Assembly (NCBI GenBank): GCA_937876225.1
Contig: CALFIC010000167.1
Coordinates: 1-6,436 of the forward strand
Length of the DNA: 6,436 bases
Direction of reading: 5' to 3'
From: an uncultured Chloroflexota bacterium
GTDB lineage: Bacteria > Chloroflexota > Chloroflexia > Chloroflexales > Roseiflexaceae
Part shown: piece by piece, positions 1 to 5,379 of the stretch
Layout: every line of letters starts with the position of its first letter
Position numbering within the stretch: position 1 is the first letter of the stretch
Made by a program: the position numbers and the translations under genes
Notes under the pieces: generated by a model
Seen by the model: the letters and a program-made list of their open reading frames with translations, nothing else
Told to the model about the DNA's origin: nothing
Database searches by the model: none

Positions 1-137
1 TGTAGCATCGCAGTAGAGCCGCAGCCTGCTGCGTCTCCAAAGAATAGCCACAGCCCGCGGGCATATCGTGTAGCATCGCAGTAGAGCCGCAGCCTGCTGC
101 GTCTCCAAAGAATAGCCACAGCCTGCTGCGCGTATCG
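1..137. repeat. Two tandem copies of a 68-69 bp palindrome-bearing repeat
   Basis: Copy 1 covers 1-68 and copy 2 covers 69-137. Their first 55 bases are identical, they diverge for about ten bases, and both end in a shared ATATCG/GTATCG tail. A degenerate third start (TGAGCCATC) follows at 138. Each unit has two related half-motifs. The first carries CGCAGC-CT-GCTGCG (20-33 and 88-101), a perfect 6-bp-arm dyad. The second carries GCCCGCGGGC in copy 1 (53-62) and CAGC-CT-GCTG in copy 2 (119-128). The array probably extends left of the window. No open reading frame or spacer structure is apparent. It could be an intergenic structured repeat family or a remnant of a mobile repeat; the function is unknown. 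Confidence 0.9.
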
Positions 138-157
138 TGAGCCATCAAAACACAAAA

Positions 158-174
158 ATTAACATTTGGTTAAT
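158..174. promoter_or_regulatory. AT-rich inverted repeat ATTAAC-N5-GTTAAT upstream of the membrane protein gene
   Basis: ATTAAC at 158-163 is the exact reverse complement of GTTAAT at 169-174, separated by five bases. It lies about 70 bp before the ATG at 243, where an operator or promoter would be expected. No convincing -35/-10 pair could be placed around it, so the regulatory role is inferred from position and symmetry only. Short AT-rich dyads also arise by chance. Confidence 0.3.
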
Positions 175-192
175 CCATTAGTCGTGAATAAA

Positions 193-208
193 TAACACAT
201 ATTTGTTA
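193..208. promoter_or_regulatory. Near-perfect 16-bp dyad TAACACATATTTGTTA
   Basis: Positions 193-208 form a palindrome in which seven of eight base pairs match; the mismatch pairs 198 with 203. It lies 35 bp before the ATG at 243, so a bound protein there could overlap the promoter or the early transcript. Together with the dyad at 158-174 it makes two symmetric AT-rich sites within 50 bp. Operator function is an inference. Confidence 0.3.
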
Positions 209-242
209 CGTTTATGTGAATCGTGCTGAAGTGAGGTGTATG

Positions 243-833
243 ATGGTTGAACAAAAAAATGAGTGGTTTACATCACAAATCGTGCTGAGTTCACTGATTG
301 TGGTACTTTCGTTATTTACTGCATTTATCAGTTATGAACGTTCATTAGCAAGCTCGGCCCAGCTCCGCCAAAACACTGCAGCGCTACGCGAATTGATGTT
401 GGGTACATCGGCTGAAACAATGGCAAATGCAAATTATCAATATGATTTGTCAAACTATAGTGATGCTGAATTAGCGACAGATGACATCCAAAAAACAAAA
501 TATGAAGTGCGCTATTCAGAAGAGTTACAAAACGCAATTACCAAGAACGTTGACGACCCTTTTTCAGATGAATATTTTCAAAAAATATTCGCAGAATCAG
601 AACAACATCGCAACGAAGCTGAAGTGCTTTTTAATGAAGCGGATGGATATTCGAAGCGCGGTAATGCGCTACAACAAATAATTCTGATTACCACGTTGGG
701 ATTGGGTTTTGTGGCATGGACGTCAGTAATTAAAAACGAACGCCACCTGATTCGTATCGTATTTATTGCGTTTGCATTTTTGACACTTACATATGGGATC
801 TATTTGTTCACCCAAGTGCCGATTGTGCAATAA
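243..833 (+). CDS. Small membrane protein with three predicted membrane segments, unrecognised
   Basis: This is a 196-residue protein from the ATG at 243. GAGG (233-236) sits six bases before this ATG. An ATG at 240 would leave only three bases, and the in-frame GTG at 216 has no good ribosome site. A hydrophobic segment spans about residues 11-30, followed by a polar, acidic, probably helical stretch (about 31-140), then two more membrane segments (about 143-163 and 169-190). This order, one N-terminal helix, a long soluble coil and a C-terminal hairpin, recalls the DUF4337-type architecture, but I do not see enough conserved residues to assign it. There is no signal-peptidase site or catalytic motif. 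The gene looks monocistronic, preceded by AT-rich DNA and two dyads, and converges on the transglutaminase gene with ten bases between stop codons. Function is unknown. Confidence 0.8.
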   Translation: MVEQKNEWFTSQIVLSSLIVVLSLFTAFISYERSLASSAQLRQNTAALRELMLGTSAETMANANYQYDLSNYSDAELATDDIQKTKYEVRYSEELQNAITKNVDDPFSDEYFQKIFAESEQHRNEAEVLFNEADGYSKRGNALQQIILITTLGLGFVAWTSVIKNERHLIRIVFIAFAFLTLTYGIYLFTQVPIVQ

Positions 834-843
834 GTAGTAATTT

Positions 844-1794
844 TCATTGCTGTTGTTGCTGTTGTTGTTGCATTGCGGATGTGGTTTGCTGTCGCACGAC
901 ACTCGGCCAAGTCAAGCGTGCGGGAGTGGGGGCTCGATTCATACCATCGGCATCATTGACCGTCACTGCGACTTCCAAGCGCTCGCTGGCGCTACCACGA
1001 TATACACCCCGTGTGGGTGGTACGTCGGCATAATCACGTCCGATGGCCATGCGAATATGGCGTTCACCCGTCCAAATATTGTTGGTAGGATCGATGCCAA
1101 GCCAGCCGATTGTGGGCACCCACACCTCAACCCAGGCGTGAGTTGCATCAGCTTGGGAACGATCATTGTCGTCACGCCGATGAAAGAGATACCCACTCAC
1201 GTAACGGGCTGGGATACCCAATTGTCGACAGACCGCAATCATCACATGGGCGATATCTTGACAGACCCCTTGGCGTTGCTCGAGCACCACCTCGATGGGG
1301 GAATCGACAGACGTGCTTTGCGGGGTGTAGGCAATCGTCTCATAGAGGGTATGCGAGATACGATCAATCGCTGTGAGGGGATCAAACTCGCGAGTAAACG
1401 CATATTCCTGCATGAATGCCAGCAAATGAGGACTCGCTACCGCATAAGTACTTGGTAACAGCATATCGAGTAGTGGGGTTGTGCGTAGTGCATCAAGTGC
1501 ATGCCAACTATCTTTCGGTAATGCAGCCGGGCGGGGATTTGGCACCCATACTTCTACGACCGATTCTGCTCGTACTAATAATGATTGATGGGGAGCCGGT
1601 ACATCAAAGTGGTGGATGTGATTGCCGAGGCTGTCGATAAATTCATGGACTACGGTTTTTGGGGTAATAGAGAGATTAAACTGTTGACAGCGTTGTTGCT
1701 CGTCGTCACGGGGGCGCAACCGTACTTCCATGATACTTTCAGTCACGGATGAATCATAATGAAAAACAGTGTCGTGGACGATATGATGTTTCAT
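844..1794 (-). CDS. Transglutaminase-like cysteine peptidase with a polyglutamine tail
   Basis: This 316-residue protein is of the COG1305 type. Residues 1 to about 85 fit the bacterial transglutaminase N-terminal region (start MKHHIVHDTVFHY, then MEVRLRPRDDEQQ). The papain-like core follows, with a visible triad: Cys178 in QGVCQD, His219 in ATHAWVEVW and Asp235 in GIDPTNN. The C-terminal extension contains RDYADVPPTRGVYRG (253-267), typical of this subfamily. With no signal peptide or membrane segment it is probably cytosolic. Family members are predicted to act as peptidases or amide-bond hydrolases rather than protein cross-linkers. It is the last gene of the operon, 13 bp after the alpha-E stop and with only a weak ribosome site, so translational coupling is likely. 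The protein ends in eight glutamines (309-316, mixed CAA/CAG), beyond the conserved fold. The actual substrate is unknown. Confidence 0.93.
   Translation of the reverse strand: MKHHIVHDTVFHYDSSVTESIMEVRLRPRDDEQQRCQQFNLSITPKTVVHEFIDSLGNHIHHFDVPAPHQSLLVRAESVVEVWVPNPRPAALPKDSWHALDALRTTPLLDMLLPSTYAVASPHLLAFMQEYAFTREFDPLTAIDRISHTLYETIAYTPQSTSVDSPIEVVLEQRQGVCQDIAHVMIAVCRQLGIPARYVSGYLFHRRDDNDRSQADATHAWVEVWVPTIGWLGIDPTNNIWTGERHIRMAIGRDYADVPPTRGVYRGSASERLEVAVTVNDADGMNRAPTPARLTWPSVVRQQTTSAMQQQQQQQQ
847..870 (-). repeat. CAA/CAG trinucleotide run coding eight C-terminal glutamines
   Basis: Read on the minus strand, eight glutamine codons (CAA CAA CAA CAG CAA CAA CAG CAA) lie immediately before the TGA at 844-846. 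The codons are mixed rather than a pure triplet run, which limits slippage compared with a perfect repeat, though length variation between strains is possible. Confidence 0.95.
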
Positions 1795-1807
1795 AGATAT
1801 CGCTTTA

Positions 1808-2767
1808 CTACGCCATCAAGGCGGTATCGATGGTGTAGGCAATATGACTTTCACGCAGTGATGTATCAATCTGGAAGCAACCGTGCTGGATTTGATGTAG
1901 GTCGTGGGCCAAATTGAGTAATTGTTCTTCGATATTGCCATATTCCAACATTGCTTGGAATTGTCCCGCTGCGCGTTGTGGCCGCCCGGTGCGTAATTGA
2001 CCATTACGGCGGGTAATTCGTGCTACTGCCTGCAAAATGGTGTCTGCGCTAAAGCGGACTGACCGCGGGAATTCAGCATCATACAGCAAAAAAAATACGA
2101 GGCGCTGCGGCGTAACATCGGGCGTGTGCACTTTGCAGTAGGCTTCAAAGGCACTACACATTTTGAGTAGCCCAATCCATTCGGCATGATGCATGCGCCC
2201 ATCTTGTTGGGATGCTTGGAGCGCCGATGTATGGCTGAGGAGCAAATTTGCGGTATTGTTGGCGCGTTCGACGGCACGGCCGATTTGAATGAAATCCCAG
2301 CCTTCGCCATGACTCATCGTGGCATCGGTAATCCCTTGGAACAAATGTGAGCCCGATTTTATCGTGGCATAAAATCGATGCGGATCCTGTTGCCATTGTT
2401 GGTTACTAATCTGTTGGCGCATATCGAGGTAGAGACGATTAATTTGCTCCCACATTTCTGACGAAATATGTTCACGCACTTGGCGAGCATTTTCACGTGC
2501 AGCCGTAATCGTGCTGATGATTGCATCACTATACTGACTATCCGCAGTAAAAAGTTGTACCACAGGTTGTGGTATCAGACTCCCGTGTTCGGGGTCTTGG
2601 TATTGCAGTGATTGCCACAAGCGGAGCCAGCGTTGTTGCGACAATACCGGATCAACATCAATTAATTGATGAAGTGTGACATCAAGGAGTCGCGTGGTAT
2701 GCTCGGCACGCTCGAGATAGCGACTCATCCAATAGAGTGAATCGGCGACCCGACTAAGCATGGCCAT
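1808..2767 (-). CDS. Alpha-E domain protein (DUF403, COG2307 type)
   Basis: This 319-residue, almost entirely helical protein matches the family over its full length. The N-terminal signature MLSRVADSLYWMSRYLERAEHT includes conserved Arg and Glu residues (R16, E19, R20, E22). Further family-like blocks are ARENARQVREHIS (90-102), WDFIQIGRAVERANNTA (157-173) and LLYDAEFPRSVRF (227-239). A strong AAGGAG (minus strand, 2776-2781) lies eight bases before the ATG at 2767. The gene begins 33 bp after the ATP-grasp stop and ends 13 bp before the transglutaminase start, consistent with one transcript. No enzymatic activity is established for the family as far as I know. It recurs beside, or fused to, the circularly permuted ATP-grasp protein and is predicted to be its partner in forming a peptide or amide product. 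Confidence 0.95.
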   Translation of the reverse strand: MAMLSRVADSLYWMSRYLERAEHTTRLLDVTLHQLIDVDPVLSQQRWLRLWQSLQYQDPEHGSLIPQPVVQLFTADSQYSDAIISTITAARENARQVREHISSEMWEQINRLYLDMRQQISNQQWQQDPHRFYATIKSGSHLFQGITDATMSHGEGWDFIQIGRAVERANNTANLLLSHTSALQASQQDGRMHHAEWIGLLKMCSAFEAYCKVHTPDVTPQRLVFFLLYDAEFPRSVRFSADTILQAVARITRRNGQLRTGRPQRAAGQFQAMLEYGNIEEQLLNLAHDLHQIQHGCFQIDTSLRESHIAYTIDTALMA

Positions 2768-2775
2768 AGATGTCG

Positions 2776-2781
2776 CTCCTT
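2776..2781 (-). promoter_or_regulatory. Strong ribosome binding site for the alpha-E gene
   Basis: AAGGAG on the minus strand lies eight bases before the ATG at 2767 and inside the 33 bp gap after the ATP-grasp stop codon. It is the clearest Shine-Dalgarno site in the operon and supports the chosen start over the second ATG two codons later. Confidence 0.8.
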
Positions 2782-2800
2782 GTGTATGTAAATCTCAAGA

Positions 2801-4249
2801 TTAGGCATCGTCGTAGAGTACCCACGTATCTTTACTCCCACCACCTTGTGACGAATTAACCACCAACGAGCCACGGGTGAGTGCCACACGGGTTAAGCCA
2901 CCAGGGACGACTGTGACTTGGTCGCCGTATAAAATATATGGGCGCAAATCGACATGGCGCGCTTCGAGATGGCTATCAATCACACAAGGCGCCCGCGATA
3001 ACTGCAATGTCGGCTGGGCAATATACCCGCGCGGATCTGCAACGATGCGTTGGGCAAACTCCGCTTGTTGTGCCGCCGTACTATGTGGCCCAATCAACAT
3101 ACCGTAACCACCAGACTCCCCAACTGCTTTGACCACTAATTTATTGAGGTTATTCAGCACATGCTGGCGTTGACGCGCATCACTGAGCAAGTATGTCTCC
3201 ACATTGTCGATAATAGGGTCTTGGCCACTATAATAACGAATCATCGCCGGGACATAGGCGTACAATGCTTTGTCGTCAGCGACACCGGTACCCAAGGCGT
3301 TGGCGATGGCTACATTGCCGGCGCGATATGCATGCAAAAGCCCAGGTACGCCAAGGATTGAATCAGGACGGAATACGAGTTGGTCAACGAAATCGTCGTC
3401 GATACGTCGGTAAATGACGTCGATGCGCTGTAATCCATTAGTGGTACGCATATAGACGACATTATTGTGCACTGCCAAATCACGTCCCTCTACCAACGGA
3501 ATGCCCATCTGCCGCGCGAGGTACGTATGCTCGAAATAAGCCGAATTATACGACCCCGGTGTCAACAGCACTACCATCGGATCACTGGTATGCGGGGCAA
3601 GTGAGCGTAATGTGTTGAGCAAAATCTGACCGTATTGTTCGATGGGCTGCACATTGTAGCGTTCAAAGAGCTGCGGGAAGACCCGTTTGCTCATTTGGCG
3701 ATTGACGAGCATGTATGACACACCACTCGGTACCCGTAGATTGTCTTCGAGCACGGCAAATCGTCCGTTGGGTAAGCGTACCAAATCGCTGCCGGTGACA
3801 TTGATATAGACGTCTCGTGGCACCGTCACTCCCCGCATTTCGCGGCGGTAATGGCGACAACTATAGACGAGGTCACGCGGTACCACGCCATCGTTGAGGA
3901 TATGTTCATCATGATAAATATCATGCAAAAACATATTCAGGGCGGTGATGCGTTGGATGAGTCCTTGTTCGATTTGGCGCCATTCGGCGGCGGTCAAAAT
4001 CCGGGGTAATAGGTCAAACGGGAAGATTTTTTCGGTGCCGTCTTCGTGACCATAGACCGTAAAGGTCACCCCCTGTGCCAAAAAGGTGTCATCGGCGGAT
4101 TGTTGGCGTTGGGCGATTTCTTGGGCGGTAGATTGCTCGATGCGTTGTACCAGTTCGGCATAATGCGACCGCGGCAGCCCATTGCTGTCGAGCATTTCGT
4201 CCCAAGCGCTATCAAGTTGATAGTGAGTAAATAATTGTTGGTTGTGCAT
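2801..4249 (-). CDS. Circularly permuted ATP-grasp protein (DUF404/DUF407, COG2308 type)
   Basis: This 482-residue protein belongs to the circularly permuted ATP-grasp type 2 family, whose members are usually of about this length. Visible blocks are DSAWDEM near the N-terminus (13-19), RDLVYSCRHYRREMRG (125-140), VLEDNLRVPSGVSYM (166-180), LLTPGSYNSAYFEH (228-241), VIYRRIDDDF (278-287), VVKAVGESGGYGM (372-384), HVDLRPY (432-438) and SSQGGGSKDTWVL (466-478). The glycine-rich block and the acidic EDN and RRIDDDF motifs suit nucleotide and metal binding, implying ATP-dependent amide or peptide bond formation. The frame stays open upstream to an ATG at 4405, but homologues begin about a dozen residues before the DxxWDEM-like motif, which supports the ATG at 4249 even though its ribosome site is poor. 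It is the first gene of the operon. The substrate is unknown. Confidence 0.93.
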   Translation of the reverse strand: MHNQQLFTHYQLDSAWDEMLDSNGLPRSHYAELVQRIEQSTAQEIAQRQQSADDTFLAQGVTFTVYGHEDGTEKIFPFDLLPRILTAAEWRQIEQGLIQRITALNMFLHDIYHDEHILNDGVVPRDLVYSCRHYRREMRGVTVPRDVYINVTGSDLVRLPNGRFAVLEDNLRVPSGVSYMLVNRQMSKRVFPQLFERYNVQPIEQYGQILLNTLRSLAPHTSDPMVVLLTPGSYNSAYFEHTYLARQMGIPLVEGRDLAVHNNVVYMRTTNGLQRIDVIYRRIDDDFVDQLVFRPDSILGVPGLLHAYRAGNVAIANALGTGVADDKALYAYVPAMIRYYSGQDPIIDNVETYLLSDARQRQHVLNNLNKLVVKAVGESGGYGMLIGPHSTAAQQAEFAQRIVADPRGYIAQPTLQLSRAPCVIDSHLEARHVDLRPYILYGDQVTVVPGGLTRVALTRGSLVVNSSQGGGSKDTWVLYDDA

Positions 4250-4323
4250 GATTGGTATTGTACGTAACTTATGTGGATGATGCAATAGATGCTTTAGCCA
4301 GAAAAACGTGTAGGATTTGGATG

Positions 4324-4337
4324 TTTTTGACAAAAGA
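4324..4337. promoter_or_regulatory. Operator-like palindrome, copy 1 (TTTTTGACAAAAGA)
   Basis: The core TTTTG-A-CAAAA (4325-4335) is a perfect 11-bp palindrome with a central base. The full 14-base word recurs exactly at 4476-4489. This copy lies 75 bp upstream of the ATP-grasp start, where a repressor or activator of the operon could bind. The function is inferred. Confidence 0.45.
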
Positions 4338-4426
4338 CTAGGGCACTGACATCCCATTAGTGCACAGCAGGAATCGTGGACTATAAATATGCATCGGTCA
4401 TACAAATCATTTCTGTGCCACTTATT

Positions 4427-4438
4427 TTTTTGAAAAAA
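4427..4438. promoter_or_regulatory. Degenerate copy of the operator-like word (TTTTTGAAAAAA)
   Basis: It differs from the first 12 bases of the repeated word by one substitution (A for C at 4434). It lies between the two exact copies but within an A/T homopolymer stretch, so chance resemblance is quite possible. Confidence 0.2.
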
Positions 4439-4475
4439 CTATGCGACAATAGACTGTGACCGTAACAAGGAAGTA

Positions 4476-4489
4476 TTTTTGACAAAAGA
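4476..4489. promoter_or_regulatory. Operator-like palindrome, copy 2, overlapping the AIM24 ribosome site
   Basis: This is an exact copy of the 14-base word at 4324-4337, with the palindrome core at 4477-4487. Its last two bases are the first of the GAGG Shine-Dalgarno (4488-4491), which is six bases before the ATG at 4498. A protein bound here would block the leader of the AIM24 gene. The TTGACA inside it is too close to the ATG to be a -35 box for this gene. Confidence 0.45.
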
Positions 4490-4497
4490 GGTAGATC

Positions 4498-5340
4498 ATG
4501 ACACTTGCCCCACTCAAAAATGTCGCCACGAGCGTAATCGAACAACATGATGGTCCTACGAGTAGCGTTGAGATTTTGCAGTATGATCGTTTGGCAGGAA
4601 GCGATAATCTCGAAGTCGCCCAAAAACTCTTTTATGCGAATCAGGTGGGAATGCACCTCAAGCAAGTACGGATTCGTTTGAACAATGGCGCTGCCCAACT
4701 CGAAACTGGTGAGATGCAGTTTGTCAAAGGTAATGTGACGGTAGATACTTCCGTTGGTGGTTTGGGTGGATTGGCGCAAAAGTTGATTAACTCGAATTTG
4801 ACCAATCAAACCACCTTCCGCCCCCATTATCATGGGACAGGTGAAGTATATGGTGAGCCCTCATTCAAGCATTTTATTATTTTGACATTGAACAACGAAG
4901 AAGCCGTCATCGAACAGGGGATGTTTTATGGCTGCGAAGGCAGTGTAACGGTCGGGGTGACGACGCTCAAAAGTCTGTCGTCGATGTTTTTTGGGGGCGA
5001 ACAATTCTTCCAAATTAGTGTCAAAGGTACTGGGTGGGTCGTGTTGCAGGTCCCAGTACCAGCCAACGAAATAATTCGCTATCAACTTAACAACGAAAAA
5101 ATCATGGTAGATGGCTCGTTGTCATTGTTGCGCAAAGGCAATATCGATTATAAAGTCGAAAAATCAAACAAATCACTGCTCGGCAGTATGATCGGTGGCG
5201 AAGGTTTGTTGTTGCAAACCTTTACCGGTACCGGTGAAGTCTGGTTAGCCCCCACCAAACCGTTTTATGATCGCTTGCGTGCGGAAAGTGCCCAAACAAT
5301 CATAAAATCTGCTGCAGTCACCGAACCTCCCAAGGCATAA
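4498..5340 (+). CDS. AIM24 family protein
   Basis: This 280-residue protein is assigned to the AIM24 family (PF01987), named after a yeast mitochondrial inner-membrane biogenesis factor; bacterial members have no settled function. It is beta-rich and internally repetitive. Residues 164-187 (FFGGEQFFQISVKGTGWVVL onward) and 231-252 (MIGGEGLLLQTFTGTGEVWL onward) align as two copies of the family's GGE...GxGxVWL signature, and GTGEVYGEP (113-121) is a weaker third. This fits the duplicated beta-sandwich or TRAP-like fold described for the family. There is no signal peptide or membrane segment. A hydrophilic tail follows residue 255. GAGG at 4488-4491 fixes the ATG at 4498. The gene is divergent from the ATP-grasp operon, may share its regulator through the palindromes, and ends at a strong terminator nine bases after its stop. 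Confidence 0.9.
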   Translation: MTLAPLKNVATSVIEQHDGPTSSVEILQYDRLAGSDNLEVAQKLFYANQVGMHLKQVRIRLNNGAAQLETGEMQFVKGNVTVDTSVGGLGGLAQKLINSNLTNQTTFRPHYHGTGEVYGEPSFKHFIILTLNNEEAVIEQGMFYGCEGSVTVGVTTLKSLSSMFFGGEQFFQISVKGTGWVVLQVPVPANEIIRYQLNNEKIMVDGSLSLLRKGNIDYKVEKSNKSLLGSMIGGEGLLLQTFTGTGEVWLAPTKPFYDRLRAESAQTIIKSAAVTEPPKA

Positions 5341-5349
5341 CGACAAACG

Positions 5350-5379
5350 AACCCCGCAAACCTACTAGTTTGCGGGGTT
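5350..5379. terminator. 12-bp-stem terminator hairpin between convergent genes
   Basis: AACCCCGCAAAC (5350-5361) and GTTTGCGGGGTT (5368-5379) are perfect reverse complements around a six-base loop, CTACTA. It lies nine bases after the AIM24 stop and includes two bases of the ApbE stop codon (minus strand, 5378-5380), so it can serve both convergent transcripts. Neither side has a long U tract: the plus side runs into AATCTATGG and the minus side into CGTTTGTCG. The stem is very stable all the same. Confidence 0.88.

Larger units (their letters stand above)
4250..4497. promoter_or_regulatory. Divergent intergenic region between the ATP-grasp operon and the AIM24 gene
   Basis: This stretch of about 250 bp must hold the promoters for both directions. 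It is AT-rich in its right half, with a run of seven T and six A around 4425-4438. It contains the repeated palindrome at 4324-4337 and 4476-4489. On the minus strand TTGTCA (4329-4334) resembles a -35 box, but nothing good follows at the -10 distance. On the plus strand TTGAAA (4430-4435) and GACAAT (4445-4450) resemble promoter boxes but are badly spaced. I therefore do not place exact promoters. Confidence 0.55.

Noticed and set aside
1..137. CRISPR array
   Set aside because: The units are directly tandem, with no unique spacers between short repeats, and there are only two copies.
216..242. GTG start at 216 for the small membrane protein
   Set aside because: There is no ribosome site before it, whereas GAGG at 233-236 is well placed for the ATG at 243. 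The extra residues are charged and add no domain.
776..785. Another TTTTTGACA match to the operator-like word
   Set aside because: It lies inside the membrane protein coding sequence and lacks the CAAAA half, so the palindrome is absent.
827..850. Terminator between the convergent genes (GCAAT...ATTGC)
   Set aside because: The stem is only five AT-rich pairs with a 14-base loop and overlaps both coding ends; it is too weak to support.
847..1458. Plus-strand open frame of about 200 codons with a leucine-rich start
   Set aside because: It is the antisense shadow of the transglutaminase gene; the leucine run is the complement of the glutamine codons.
4250..4405. A 52-residue N-terminal extension of the ATP-grasp protein from an upstream ATG at 4405
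   Set aside because: The extension is cysteine-rich and unlike the family, it would cover the operator-like copy at 4324, and homologues start near the DxxWDEM motif, favouring the ATG at 4249.
4479..4484. TTGACA as a -35 promoter box for the AIM24 gene
   Set aside because: It is only 13 bases before the ATG and abuts the Shine-Dalgarno, leaving no room for a -10 box and leader.
4381..4833. Minus-strand open frame of 150 codons
   Set aside because: It lies opposite the AIM24 coding sequence and the intergenic region, lacks family motifs and overlaps a well-supported gene.
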